A DNA stretch of 64,000 bases. It comes from Butyrivibrio sp. FCS014 (GTDB taxonomy: Bacteria > Bacillota > Clostridia > Lachnospirales > Lachnospiraceae). The stretch lies in the NCBI RefSeq assembly GCF_000526935.1, contig NZ_JAHA01000013.1, positions 1-64,000 of the forward strand, given 5' to 3'. Numbering within the stretch: the stretch's first letter is position 1; every line of letters starts with the position of its first letter. The notes beneath the pieces were generated by a model that was not told the origin of the DNA, did no database searches, and saw nothing but the letters and a program-made list of their open reading frames with translations. The translations under genes and the position numbers were made by a program. Of this stretch, positions 54,925 through 64,000 are shown piece after piece.

Positions 54925-57789
54925 GTGTCCAAGATAAGTTTCGATAACAGGTTAATGTTCACTTACGAATCCAAGTCTTTTCCCGGAGTAAATAAGGTGG
55001 CGTCACTGGTAAGACAGGACATATTTCTGGTTACAGGATTTCATGCCGGTGAGTACACAAAGGGCACAAAGTGCAGAAACCTTATCATCTACGGAACCGT
55101 GGACAAGAGCGACTACCTTAAGGAGCTTGAAGAAAACGGACTTTTGGACCTGGAACAAGTGAGGGGGAAATGGGAAGTCTACAGCTTTCAGGTGATAGAT
55201 AAGCCCATGGATGGCGTGGACCACGCAGTAGTCATCGCAGGAAGCGATAAGCGGGGAACCATCTACGGACTGTTTCATCTATCGGAGCTTCTGGGTGTTT
55301 CGCCCCTGATCAACTGGAATCATGTATTACCAAGGAAAAAGAAAAACGTCCGGCTTACAGACGAGGCCAACATGGTCAGCAAAGAGCCATCTGTAAAATA
55401 TCGCGGATTTTTTATAAATGACGAATGGCCCGCCTTCGGAAACTGGGCCACAGAGCACTTCGGCGGAATAAATGCAAAGTGCTACGAGAGAATTTTTGAA
55501 CTGCTCCTTAGGCTTAAAGGCAACTACCTGTGGCCGGCCATGTGGAATTCCAACTTCAGCATGGATGGACCCGGACTTGAGAGCGCAAGGCTTGCAGATG
55601 AATACGGAGTGGTGATGAGCACCTCCCACCACGAGCCCTGCATGAGAAGCGGCGAGGAGTACCGGCTGCTTAGAGGTGAGAACTCCATCTACGGAGACGC
55701 CTGGGACTTTAGAGCAAACAGAGAGGGAATAACCCGTTTCTGGAGAGACGGACTTCTTAGGAACAAGTCCTTTGAAAATGTGATAACCCTGGGAATGCGA
55801 GGGGAGAGAGATTCAAAGATCCTTGGAGAGGATGCCTCTTTAAAGGACAACATAGATCTGATACGGGATGTGGTTAAGACTCAGAATGATCTCATCAGGG
55901 AGACCGTTGACGAGAACCTCGAAAACGTTCCGCGGCAGATAGTTCTTTTCTCCGAGGTGGAAGAGTTCTTCTACGGGGATGAGAAAACAGAAGGTCTTAT
56001 GAACGACCCGGAGCTCAAGGACGTAACACTGATGCTCTCGGACAACAACGTAGGTTATACAAGGACCCTTCCGGGAAAAGATATAGCGGATCACCCCGGT
56101 GGATTCGGAATGTATTACCACATGGATATGCACGGGGGACCTTACTCCTTCAAGTGGATAGGCTCCACCTACCTCCCCAGAGTCTGGGAGCAGATGAGCG
56201 CAGCATACGAGTTCGGAGTAAGAAAGATCTGGGTCACAAACGTTGGTGACATAGGAACCCAGGAACTTGGACTTTCCTATTTCCTGGACCTTGCATATGA
56301 CATAGATAAGTGGGGCGGAAGCGATGCTTCCATCACACAAAAGTACATGGACTTGTGGGCCGAGAGGCAGTTTGAGGGAATGCTCCCCATGGCCTCAAGG
56401 AACAAAGTAAAGAAGATCCTCTGGGATTACACGGGACTACTTGAAAAGAGGCGCCACGAGATCATGAACACGGATGTTTATCATCCGCTGCATTTCGGCG
56501 AAGCTGACAGGATACTGGAGGTCAGCGATGGGGTACTTAAGGAAGCTGCAGCTCTCAAAAAGAAGATAAGTGAAGAGAATCTGTCAGCCTTCATTTCCCT
56601 TTTGTATTATCCGGCCTGCGGAACCGCCAATCTCATGAAGATGTGGATACTGGCCGGAAGAAATGAGCTTTTTGCAAGGCAGAACCGGATCGAAGCCAAT
56701 AAACTGGCAGATGAAGTTGATAAGTGCGTCGCCTTGGATGCCGCACTCATCGATGAATACGAAACGGTGGATGGCGGATTCTATAAGGGCTTTGGAAAGT
56801 CAGAGCATGTGGGCTTCGTCAACTGGAACGAGGAGGACAACAAGTATCCCGTAAGGCACCTGGTATACGGAGCAAACTCCCCCAGGATGCTGGTTTCAAG
56901 AGCTGATGACGAGCATTACATGACAGGCCTTGAGTGGAACGATCATCCCCAGACCTGGGAAGACATGCTAAGACCCGATGTAAGTTCCATAGACTTTGAC
57001 ATCATAAACGGCAGTGAGAAGCCTTATAAATTCAGGATCCACAACGATTGCAGCTGGCTCAGCTTCTCCAAAACAGAGGGAGAAGTAAAGGCAAGAGAAC
57101 GGATAAGGCTTTCCGCCGACAAAGAACTTCTGTCGGACAAGGCAATCGGACATTTCGAGGTAGAGGGCATCGGGATAGGGACCGCAAAGGTAACAGTGGC
57201 TGCGGCATCCGGCGATGTTCCACCGGGATTATATATTGAAAGCGACGGCTGTATCTGCATCGAAGCCGAACACTTTTTTGCCCGGAAAGATACACCTAAA
57301 GGGTCCTTCAAGGTCCTTGCTCCCTACGGAAGAAGCGGAAGTGCCGTAAAGGTTTTCCCGGTTACATCGGACTTTAGGGATGCAAAGAGAAGGCCGGGAC
57401 TGGAATACAGGTTTTATGCGTCCCGGGACGGTGAGTATGAGCTGATCTTCGAGCTGGCACCTACAACGCCTGTAACCTTCAGGCCCGAGCAGTTTCTGGG
57501 ATTTGCCTTAAACGGAGGAAAGACGCAGGTCATCAACACCGTAAGGCAGCCGGAGATACCTTTTTTCCAAAGTGCCCAGTGGGCTAAGGAAGCAAAGGAC
57601 AATGTAAAGAAGGCAGAGACCACCGTCAGATGCCAAAAAGGGGAGAACAGACTTATGTTCTTTGGCATGAGCCCCGGGATAGTTCTTGAGAGGATCATCC
57701 TGGTGCAAAAGGGGGTTGAGATCCCGAAGTCCTACCTGGGACCAAGGGAAAGCTATATAAGGATTTTTGAGGAGGAAGGAAATGAGTAA
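54925..57789 (+). CDS. GH115 xylan alpha-(1,2)-glucuronidase
   Basis: GH115 enzymes remove glucuronic or methylglucuronic acid from internal as well as terminal xylose residues of xylan. The 954-residue protein has the N-terminal domain, then the barrel core with family blocks YRGFFINDEWPAFGNW, LLRLKGNYLWPAMWNSNF and STSHHEPCMR, ITLGMRGERD and DNNVGYTRTLP, a helical part, and the C-terminal GH115 sandwich. Start is GTG 54925 behind GCTGGGGG. No signal peptide. The 3' end overlaps the LplB-type permease gene by 8 bases, so hydrolase and importer are translated together. Confidence 0.92.
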   Translation: MSKISFDNRLMFTYESKSFPGVNKVASLVRQDIFLVTGFHAGEYTKGTKCRNLIIYGTVDKSDYLKELEENGLLDLEQVRGKWEVYSFQVIDKPMDGVDHAVVIAGSDKRGTIYGLFHLSELLGVSPLINWNHVLPRKKKNVRLTDEANMVSKEPSVKYRGFFINDEWPAFGNWATEHFGGINAKCYERIFELLLRLKGNYLWPAMWNSNFSMDGPGLESARLADEYGVVMSTSHHEPCMRSGEEYRLLRGENSIYGDAWDFRANREGITRFWRDGLLRNKSFENVITLGMRGERDSKILGEDASLKDNIDLIRDVVKTQNDLIRETVDENLENVPRQIVLFSEVEEFFYGDEKTEGLMNDPELKDVTLMLSDNNVGYTRTLPGKDIADHPGGFGMYYHMDMHGGPYSFKWIGSTYLPRVWEQMSAAYEFGVRKIWVTNVGDIGTQELGLSYFLDLAYDIDKWGGSDASITQKYMDLWAERQFEGMLPMASRNKVKKILWDYTGLLEKRRHEIMNTDVYHPLHFGEADRILEVSDGVLKEAAALKKKISEENLSAFISLLYYPACGTANLMKMWILAGRNELFARQNRIEANKLADEVDKCVALDAALIDEYETVDGGFYKGFGKSEHVGFVNWNEEDNKYPVRHLVYGANSPRMLVSRADDEHYMTGLEWNDHPQTWEDMLRPDVSSIDFDIINGSEKPYKFRIHNDCSWLSFSKTEGEVKARERIRLSADKELLSDKAIGHFEVEGIGIGTAKVTVAAASGDVPPGLYIESDGCICIEAEHFFARKDTPKGSFKVLAPYGRSGSAVKVFPVTSDFRDAKRRPGLEYRFYASRDGEYELIFELAPTTPVTFRPEQFLGFALNGGKTQVINTVRQPEIPFFQSAQWAKEAKDNVKKAETTVRCQKGENRLMFFGMSPGIVLERIILVQKGVEIPKSYLGPRESYIRIFEEEGNE

Positions 57790-58723
57790 ACAAGCCGGGA
57801 CCCGGTCAAAAGTAAGCTTCGGCGTCTACATGAAGAAATACTGGCAGCTGTACGCAATGCTGGCACTGCCTCTGATCTATCTTCTGGTCTTCAAGTATGC
57901 GCCAATGATCTACGTACAGATCGCCTTTAAGAAATACAGTCTTGTGGAGAGTGTGTGGAAGCTTCCCATTGCGGCCAATCACGGATGGGAATACTTCATC
58001 AAAGCTTTCCAGAACAACGACTTTAAGTATGCACTCAGAAACACTCTGACACTGAATCTGCTGGATCTTATATTCGGATTCCCGGCACCTATCATATTTG
58101 CACTGATACTGAACGAGCTGTGCTTCCAGCGTTACAAGAAGGTTGTGCAGACCATCGCCTACATGCCCCACTTCCTTTCGTGGGTCATCATCTACAGCTT
58201 GGCTCTGCAGCTTCTTGCACCTAACGACGGCCTTGTAAACATGGTCATCGCAAAGCTTGGCGGAACAGCCATTCCTTTCCTTAACGATGAAGCACACTGG
58301 ATCGGAAGCTACATCGGATTCGGTATCTGGCAGAACTTCGGATGGGGCTCCATCGTATATCTGGCATCCATTGCCGGAATCAACCCCGAGCTCTACGAGG
58401 CGGCAGCCGTTGACGGAGCCGGACGTTTCAGGAAGATGTGGCACATCACTCTTCCCGGGATCAAGCCCACCATCGTGGTACTGCTTATCATGAGCCTTGG
58501 TAATATCCTTGGCGGCGGCTTTGACAGGCCTTTCGCTTTCCAGAACAACCTGGTAATGAAGGTTGCCGACGTTATCGCAACTTATGTTTATCGAGTAGGT
58601 ATCAAGGGACTTCAGTTCTCCCTGACAACAGCCGTAGGTCTTTTCCAGTCGGTTGTAGGTGTGTTCTTCCTGCTGATGGCTAACTTTATCTCCCGCAGAC
58701 TTGGCGAGAGAGGAATCTGGTAA
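57782..58723 (+). CDS. Oligosaccharide ABC importer permease, LplB type (second importer)
   Basis: The 313-residue CUT1 permease has six membrane helices, the LplB segment YMPHFLSWVIIYSL and the EAA loop EAAAVDGAGRFRKMWHITLP. ATG 57782 is preceded by GAGGAAGG and overlaps the GH115 stop by 8 bases. The gene is paired with the LplC-type permease 14 bases downstream and a binding protein after that. No ATPase gene is present. Coupling to GH115 points to glucuronate-substituted xylo-oligosaccharides as the cargo. Confidence 0.9.
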   Translation: MSKQAGTRSKVSFGVYMKKYWQLYAMLALPLIYLLVFKYAPMIYVQIAFKKYSLVESVWKLPIAANHGWEYFIKAFQNNDFKYALRNTLTLNLLDLIFGFPAPIIFALILNELCFQRYKKVVQTIAYMPHFLSWVIIYSLALQLLAPNDGLVNMVIAKLGGTAIPFLNDEAHWIGSYIGFGIWQNFGWGSIVYLASIAGINPELYEAAAVDGAGRFRKMWHITLPGIKPTIVVLLIMSLGNILGGGFDRPFAFQNNLVMKVADVIATYVYRVGIKGLQFSLTTAVGLFQSVVGVFFLLMANFISRRLGERGIW

Positions 58724-58737
58724 GGGGGGATAAAGAG

Positions 58738-59610
58738 ATGAAAGTAAAATCAAGAGCTGATAAAGCCTGGGACATGGTATTTGTGATCTTCTGCTTCATA
58801 GTGAGCCTGATGTGCATCATCCCGATGCTGAACCTGTTGGCAAAGTCCCTCAGCGGAACTGATTTCCTTGTAAGGAATGAGGTATATCTTTTGCCCAAGG
58901 GCCTTAACTTCAAGGCGTACTCAACGGTACTTAAGGATCCCAAATACATAAGAGCATTCGTTTGGACAGTATTTCTTACCATCGTATGCACCATCGCTTC
59001 TCTTACAATGACAACCCTTTGTGCGTACCCTCTTATCTTTGAACACCTCAAGGGAAGAAAAGCGATCAACGTATTCATAACAATAACAATGTTCTTCAAT
59101 GCGGGAACAATCCCCAACTACCTGCTGATGCAGAAGCTCCACCTTTTAAGTAATCCTCTGGTTCTTATCATTCCTGGAGTCATGAGCGTTTACAACATGA
59201 TCATCATGAGGAGTTTCTTCTACGGCATCCCGGACAGCTTAAGGGAATCCGCGGAGATTGACGGAGCGAGTCTTTTCAGGATACTGATAAACATTTACCT
59301 GCCCCTTTCAAAGCCTGTAATGGCTACACTGGCTCTTTTCTATGCGGTAGGAAGATGGAACGGTTACTCAGATGCCCTGATGTACATGAGAAATGACAAG
59401 TACTACACACTGCAGCTTCTTCTGTACAACATCATCAACAACATAAATCAGGTGGAGGTTGCCACCCAGGAGGGCTTCTCAGCTCCGGGACTTTCGGCAT
59501 CCTTAAAGGCGGCCATCGTAATGTTCTCAACGATTCCGATCCTGTGCATTTACCCGTTCCTGCAGAAGTACTTTATTCACGGCGTAACGCTTGGTGCGGT
59601 AAAAGAGTGA
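58738..59610 (+). CDS. Oligosaccharide ABC importer permease, LplC/YtcP type (second importer)
   Basis: The 290-residue permease has six membrane helices, the EAA loop ESAEIDGASLFRILINIYLP and the C-terminal GAVKE ending of the YtcP group. It begins 14 bases behind its partner with GGGGGAT upstream. A 130-base gap containing three small hairpins separates it from the binding-protein gene. In this operon the binding protein comes last, the reverse of the first importer operon. Confidence 0.9.
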   Translation: MKVKSRADKAWDMVFVIFCFIVSLMCIIPMLNLLAKSLSGTDFLVRNEVYLLPKGLNFKAYSTVLKDPKYIRAFVWTVFLTIVCTIASLTMTTLCAYPLIFEHLKGRKAINVFITITMFFNAGTIPNYLLMQKLHLLSNPLVLIIPGVMSVYNMIIMRSFFYGIPDSLRESAEIDGASLFRILINIYLPLSKPVMATLALFYAVGRWNGYSDALMYMRNDKYYTLQLLLYNIINNINQVEVATQEGFSAPGLSASLKAAIVMFSTIPILCIYPFLQKYFIHGVTLGAVKE

Positions 59611-59611
59611 G

Positions 59612-59683
59612 AACCTGCTGAGGTTTTGTCGAAGCTGGTTCGAACCTTGTTCCGGCGAGCCTGCTTGCAGGCGAGAGCGGAAC
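59612..59683 (+). promoter_or_regulatory. Hairpin cluster between permease and solute-binding genes (operon 2)
   Basis: Three hairpins lie in a row: AACCT-GCTG-AGGTT (59612-59625), the self-complementary GGTTCGAACC (59637-59646), and GTTCCG...GCCTGCTTGCAGGC...CGGAAC (59649-59683), which has a purine-rich internal loop and a CUUG tip. The CUUG-capped TGCTTGCA apex is also present in the two copies of the structured element. It could be an mRNA processing site that raises binding-protein message over permease message. Confidence 0.55.
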
Positions 59684-59740
59684 TTCCTTGTTGGCAGTTA
59701 TTTAATCAATTCACATATAAATAAAAACGGAGGTAGAGTT

Positions 59741-61462
59741 ATGAAGAAAAAGGTATTATCAATGTTTCTTGCATCTGCAATGGCCCTTTCAATAGTTGCC
59801 TGCGGATCATCAAACGGCGGAGCAGCTACTGAATCTCAGCCCGCTGCTACCGAGGCTGCACCTGCAGCTACAGAGACACAGGCAGAGGCACCTGCAGCTG
59901 AGCCTGAGACAGCATCAGAGCTTACAGACGGTAAGTTCGCTGACACAAGAAAGATCACAGTTGAGATCTACGACAGAGGAAATGACGGCGGTTCAGATCC
60001 TGAGAACAACATGTACACAGAGTACATCAAGAAGGGCATGCTCGAGGAGCACAACGTAGAAGTAACCTTCAAGAAGGTTCCCAGATGGACAGAGGTTGAT
60101 GATATCAACAACCTTCTTGCAGCAGGAGAGGCTCCCGACATCTGCGTAACATACAGCTATCCTACAGTTCTTACCTACGCTCAGATGGGCGGCGTTATCG
60201 ATCTGTCAGAGCTCATTGAGCAGTACAAGGCAGATACACCCAACCTTTGGGCATGGCTCGGCGACCAGAACATGCTCTGGGACAAAGATCCCAAGACCGG
60301 CACAGTTTGGGCACTTGAAGGAAGACGTGCAGAGCAGCAGAGAATCGTTACTTTCGTTCGTCAGGACTGGCTTGATAAGCTTAACATGAAGGCTCCCACA
60401 ACAACTCAGGAGTTTGAGGACATGCTTATTGCCTTCAGAGACAACGCAGATACTCTTCTTGGAAAAGACGCATCCAAGATGGTTCCTTTCTCAACAAGCT
60501 ATGATGTAGGCTGGAGAGCTTCAAACATCATCACATCCTTCATGGACCCTAACATCACAGACAAGGAATACTACATCAACGGATTCGATGACAGAGCAGT
60601 TACACAGGCAGCTACAAAGGATGCTGTTAAGCTCCTTAACAAGTGGTACAACGAAGACCTTATGTGGAAGGATTTCGCTCTTTACGGAAGCGGAGACACA
60701 ACTGAGGATGATATGATCAAGGCCGGCTATGTTGGCGCATTCCAGCACAATTGGGATTATGTATTCAGAAACGGTGAAGATGCCATCAACTCCAACCTTC
60801 AGAGAAACGTTGGCGAAGACGCTAAGTTCGTTCCTGTAGACTGCTTCCAGAATTCAGAAGGCAAGTATGCTAAGTGGCTCTATTCTTCAGCAGGCGACAG
60901 AAAGCTCTTCTTCCCTACAACAAACACTGAGCCTCTTGCATCACTTCTTTACCTTGACTTCATCTCAAAGCCTGAGACCATCAAGTACCTCCAGGCAGGT
61001 GAGGAGGGTGTTACACACGAAGTTCTTGACAGCGGTGCTATCCAGATCATCGCAGCAGAAGGCGATGCAATCCAGAACTCAGGTAAGAACATCGACTACA
61101 CAATCACATGTAACGGAACATACTTCGGTGATCAGAAGCTTGCTGACCTTTCAATCGCTTATGGTTATGCCGGACAGGATCCTGAGCTTGTAAGCGCAGC
61201 TGACAAGATTTCAAAGGCTGACGGACTTGAGCCCAAGAACGTTAACGTTGGTGTTATCGAGGCTGAGGCCGGTGTAGGCGATACACTTTCAGCTAAGAGA
61301 GATCAGGTTTACGATCAGGCAGTAGTTGCTTCAGAAGCTGACTTCGATTCTGTTTGGGAGGCAGGCATTGCAGATTACCTCTCAGCAGGCGGACAGGCAA
61401 TCATCGACGAGCGTACAGCTAAGTGGGCTGAGTACTTCGGTGATTCCGATATGCTTCCTTAA
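59741..61462 (+). CDS. Extracellular solute-binding lipoprotein of the second importer
   Basis: The 573-residue lipoprotein has a signal peptide with lipobox VACGSS, an Ala/Glu/Thr-rich linker (about 24-60) and a CUT1-type binding domain. WAWLGDQNMLWDKDPKTG and WKDFALYGSG are aromatic-rich stretches fit for sugar stacking. Codon use is strongly biased towards a few codons (such as GCA, ACA, GTT, CTT), as in highly expressed genes. It starts behind GGAGGTAG and is followed by a strong terminator. The sugar should be the substrate that GH115 processes. Confidence 0.91.
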   Translation: MKKKVLSMFLASAMALSIVACGSSNGGAATESQPAATEAAPAATETQAEAPAAEPETASELTDGKFADTRKITVEIYDRGNDGGSDPENNMYTEYIKKGMLEEHNVEVTFKKVPRWTEVDDINNLLAAGEAPDICVTYSYPTVLTYAQMGGVIDLSELIEQYKADTPNLWAWLGDQNMLWDKDPKTGTVWALEGRRAEQQRIVTFVRQDWLDKLNMKAPTTTQEFEDMLIAFRDNADTLLGKDASKMVPFSTSYDVGWRASNIITSFMDPNITDKEYYINGFDDRAVTQAATKDAVKLLNKWYNEDLMWKDFALYGSGDTTEDDMIKAGYVGAFQHNWDYVFRNGEDAINSNLQRNVGEDAKFVPVDCFQNSEGKYAKWLYSSAGDRKLFFPTTNTEPLASLLYLDFISKPETIKYLQAGEEGVTHEVLDSGAIQIIAAEGDAIQNSGKNIDYTITCNGTYFGDQKLADLSIAYGYAGQDPELVSAADKISKADGLEPKNVNVGVIEAEAGVGDTLSAKRDQVYDQAVVASEADFDSVWEAGIADYLSAGGQAIIDERTAKWAEYFGDSDMLP

Positions 61463-61504
61463 CTTTCGGGTTTACTCTTTTTACTCATAGATACCCTACA
61501 CAAA

Positions 61505-61539
61505 GGGGGCTGCATCTTACGGTGCGGCTCCTCTTTTTT
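61505..61539 (+). terminator. Intrinsic terminator of the GH115-importer operon
   Basis: GGGGCTGCA (61506-61514) pairs with TGCGGCTCC (61523-61531) through two G.U pairs, followed by TCTTTTTT. It ends the operon before the GH3 gene. Confidence 0.75.
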
Positions 61540-61645
61540 GGTAATAAGATGACAAGATGTGATAAGAAAAACCACGCCCTGTAGCATAAACTAGTATTTG
61601 TAAGAATAACCTTTTTTCAACATTACATAGACAAAGGGGTATGCA

Positions 61646-63766
61646 ATGAACAGAGAAGAAGCAAGAAAGCGGGCAAAAGAGCTGGTGGCACAGATGACTG
61701 TAGAGGAGAAGGCTTCACAGCTTCGCTATGATTCACCGGCCATAGACAGGCTTGGAGTTCCGGCCTACAACTGGTGGAACGAGGCTCTCCACGGAGTGGC
61801 AAGAGCGGGTTCAGCCACTATGTTCCCACAGGCTATCGCCCTGGCGGCAACCTTTGACACAGACCTTATGAAAGAGGTGGGAGAGGTCATCGCCACCGAG
61901 GGCCGTGCCAAGTACAACGAACAGTCAAAAAGAGGTGACAGGGACATCTACAAGGGTCTCACCTTCTGGTCACCCAACGTTAATATTTTCCGTGATCCCA
62001 GATGGGGCAGAGGTCATGAGACCTACGGAGAGGACCCCTTCCTTACAGGAACTCTTGCGGTTCCTTTCATTGAGGGTATCCAGGGAGACGGTGAGTACAT
62101 GAAGGCAGCAGCCTGCGCCAAGCACTTTGCGGTTCACTCAGGACCTGAGGGAGAAAGACATTTCTTTGACGCCAAGGCTTCAAAGAAGGACCTGGAGGAG
62201 ACCTATCTTCCCGCATTTGAGACCTGCGTAAAGGATGCCAAGGTTGAAGCCGTAATGGGTGCTTACAACAGAACCAACGGCGAGCCCTGCTGCGCCAACA
62301 AGCCTCTCATGGTTGACACCTTAAGAGGAAAATGGGGCTTCCAAGGACACTTCGTATCCGACTGCTGGGCAATCCGCGACTTCCACGAGAACCACAAGGT
62401 TACCGCAACAGCAGAGGAATCAGTTAAGCTTGCCCTTGAGATGGGATGCGATGTGAACTGCGGATGTACCTATCAGAAGATGATGAACGCCTACAGAGCA
62501 GGCCTTATCACAGAGGAGCAGATCACGGAGTCTGCAGTAAGACTCTTTACCACAAGGTTCCTGCTTGGAATGTTCGACAAGACCGAGTACGACAATATTC
62601 CTTTCACTGTAGTTGAGTGCGACGAGCACCAGAAGATCGCTCATAAAGCGGCAGCAGAGAGCATAGTTCTTCTTAAGAATAACGGCCTTCTTCCTCTTGA
62701 TAAGTCTAAACTTAAGACCATCGGAGTGGTTGGTCCCAATGCCGATTCAAGAATCGCCCTTATGGGTAACTACCACGGAACCGCTTCAAGATTCGTAACG
62801 GTTCTCGAGGGTATCGAGGACAAGGTCGGAAGTGATGTGAGAGTTCTTTATTCAGAAGGTTGTGATCTCTGGAAGCCGAACCTCAGCAACCTCTCCGATC
62901 AGGATTATCCTGACAGACTTTCCGAGGTTCAGACCGTTGCCGATTACTCGGATGTAATGGTTGTGGTTGTGGGACTTGATGAGAACCTGGAAGGAGAAGA
63001 GGGAGATGCAGGCAACCAGTTTGCATCGGGAGACAAGATCAACCTTGAACTTCCCATTCCCCAGAGACAGCTCCTTAACTCGGTTCTTGACTGCAACAAG
63101 CCTACAATAGTCATCAACATGTCCGGCAGTGCCATCAACCTTGGAGTTGCCCAGGAGAAGGCAGCAGCCGTTATCCAGGCCTGGTATCCCGGCGCAAGGG
63201 GCGGTCAGGACGTAGCAGATATACTGTTCGGTGATGTTTCACCTTCAGGCAAGCTCCCTGTGACCTTCTATCATTCAACCGAGGAGCTTCCCGACTTCAA
63301 GGATTACTCCATGAAGAACAGGACCTACAGATACTTTGAGGGAGAGCCCCTGTATCCCTTCGGATACGGACTTACCTACGGCAAGTGCTGTGTTAAGGAC
63401 ATGAGCGTTGAGCCTGTAAAGGACGACAAGGGTGAGTTTGCGGGAGCGGTTGTAAAAGTTACCGCTGTAAACGAAGGCTCTTTTGAGACTGATGACGTTG
63501 TTCAGGTTTATGTCAAGGACACCGGATACGAGCTTGCCATTCCGAATCCCTGCCTTTCCGGATTCAGGAGAGTACATCTCCTTCCGGGAAAAGAGACATC
63601 GGTGGAGATCAGACTGGACAGAAGGGCATTTACCTCCGTGGACGAAGAGGGTAACAGACAGCTCTTTTCCCATGATTTCAAGGTATTTGCAGGCATGTCA
63701 CAGCCCGATAAGAGGTCAGAGGAACTCACCGGTATCAAGTGCATTGAGAAAGATGTACAGATATAA
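61646..63766 (+). CDS. GH3 beta-xylosidase/beta-glucosidase-like enzyme
   Basis: The 706-residue protein has the GH3 barrel (about 1-320) with the opening YNWWNEALHGVARAG, typical of GH3 beta-xylosidases, CAKHFAVHSGPEGERHFFD and the nucleophile Asp239 in FVSDCWAIRDFHENH. The alpha/beta sandwich (about 340-560) contains the LLKNNGLLPL start, and a fibronectin-III-like domain lies at about 610-705. It has no signal peptide, so it works on xylobiose-size products in the cytoplasm. Context favours beta-xylosidase. It follows AAAGGGGT and is followed 140 bases later by the xylulokinase-type gene. Confidence 0.9.
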   Translation: MNREEARKRAKELVAQMTVEEKASQLRYDSPAIDRLGVPAYNWWNEALHGVARAGSATMFPQAIALAATFDTDLMKEVGEVIATEGRAKYNEQSKRGDRDIYKGLTFWSPNVNIFRDPRWGRGHETYGEDPFLTGTLAVPFIEGIQGDGEYMKAAACAKHFAVHSGPEGERHFFDAKASKKDLEETYLPAFETCVKDAKVEAVMGAYNRTNGEPCCANKPLMVDTLRGKWGFQGHFVSDCWAIRDFHENHKVTATAEESVKLALEMGCDVNCGCTYQKMMNAYRAGLITEEQITESAVRLFTTRFLLGMFDKTEYDNIPFTVVECDEHQKIAHKAAAESIVLLKNNGLLPLDKSKLKTIGVVGPNADSRIALMGNYHGTASRFVTVLEGIEDKVGSDVRVLYSEGCDLWKPNLSNLSDQDYPDRLSEVQTVADYSDVMVVVVGLDENLEGEEGDAGNQFASGDKINLELPIPQRQLLNSVLDCNKPTIVINMSGSAINLGVAQEKAAAVIQAWYPGARGGQDVADILFGDVSPSGKLPVTFYHSTEELPDFKDYSMKNRTYRYFEGEPLYPFGYGLTYGKCCVKDMSVEPVKDDKGEFAGAVVKVTAVNEGSFETDDVVQVYVKDTGYELAIPNPCLSGFRRVHLLPGKETSVEIRLDRRAFTSVDEEGNRQLFSHDFKVFAGMSQPDKRSEELTGIKCIEKDVQI

Positions 63767-63826
63767 TTATAAACAAATACAAGTGTTGTAAAATTGAATA
63801 GAAAAACCGCTGTTTTTTCTGCAAAT

Positions 63827-63855
63827 TTGTAATGTTGTATTTTAAGTTGTATTAT
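63827..63855 (+). promoter_or_regulatory. Candidate promoter for the FGGY kinase gene
   Basis: TTGTAA (63827-63832) and TATTAT (63850-63855) are 17 bases apart, about 50 bases before the kinase start. The gap is AT-rich, so the match is only moderately convincing. Confidence 0.4.
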
Positions 63856-63905
63856 TATATATTTTTTTTGACACGTAAATTTTATGCGTGAGATGGGGGT
63901 ATAGT

Positions 63906-64000
63906 ATGAAATATCTTATTGGAATCGATGTTGGAACTTCAGCTACCAAGACAGTTCTTTTTGATGAGAACGGTGGCGTTGTTGCTGAGAGAGCTTATGA
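63906..64000 (+). CDS. xylB: FGGY sugar kinase, probable xylulokinase (5' end only)
   Basis: The gene runs off the right edge. The visible 31 residues begin MKYLIGIDVGTSATKTVLFD, the phosphate-1 motif of FGGY carbohydrate kinases in the form usual for xylulokinase. It starts at ATG 63906 behind GATGGGGG. Following GH3 and the xylan enzymes, a xylulokinase that phosphorylates D-xylulose is the most likely reading. Glycerol or gluconate kinases share the same opening, so the symbol rests on context. Confidence 0.7.
   Translation, partial: MKYLIGIDVGTSATKTVLFDENGGVVAERAY

Overview
The window looks like chromosomal DNA from a plant-fibre-degrading member of the Lachnospiraceae (Firmicutes, Clostridia), most like the Butyrivibrio/Pseudobutyrivibrio group. 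This rests on the rapZ-whiA-HPr cluster, the LplB/LplC-type sugar importers, lipoprotein signals of the MKKK...GCG type, and the gut/rumen-style xylan locus. Species assignment is inference. No rRNA, tRNA, CRISPR array, prophage or intact insertion sequence was seen.

Region 1 (1-8.2 kb) is core metabolism and catabolite control: the end of a zinc-type dehydrogenase translationally coupled to an HPr-like protein, uvrC, hprK, a ROK glucokinase, murB, rapZ, whiA and a second HPr-like protein. The two HPr paralogues are complementary. The first keeps His15 but has His at position 46. The second keeps Ser46 but has Glu at 15, like Crh. uvrC (three times) and hprK (once) are broken by +1 shifts, each explained by one extra base, which suggests consensus errors in that stretch.

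Region 2 (8.4-22.5 kb) holds a 1258-residue membrane sensor with a propeller and GGDEF output, a GNAT protein, a Na/Pi cotransporter, a serine hydrolase, a Nudix hydrolase, a Crp/Fnr regulator, mgtE with a possible leader peptide, an aspartate aminotransferase and aspS. A 69-bp palindromic REP-like repeat separates mgtE from the aminotransferase.

Region 3 (22.5-30.8 kb) is a LacI-controlled fructan/sucrose-type locus: a divergent LacI regulator, a GH32-like lipoprotein, and a 1514-residue exported protein made of eight tandem non-catalytic modules. An alpha/beta hydrolase follows.

Region 4 (31-38.5 kb) is a complete F1Fo ATP synthase operon (two accessory membrane genes, then atpBEFHAGDC). 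Its c subunit carries a two-carboxylate, Na+-type ion site. A roughly 140-nt structured element between atpE and atpF also occurs between hprK and the glucokinase gene, with compensatory base changes.

Region 5 (38.5-64 kb) is a glucuronoarabinoxylan-oligosaccharide utilisation locus: two LplB/LplC/solute-binding importers without their own ATPase, an esterase-GH43 fusion, a second GH43, an SGNH esterase, a sialate-O-acetylesterase-type esterase, GH67 and GH115 alpha-glucuronidases, two AraC regulators, a GH3 enzyme and the start of a xylulokinase-type FGGY kinase. None of the enzymes has an evident signal peptide. The picture is of decorated xylo-oligosaccharides being imported whole, then de-esterified, stripped of arabinose and (methyl)glucuronic acid, cut to xylose and phosphorylated inside the cell.
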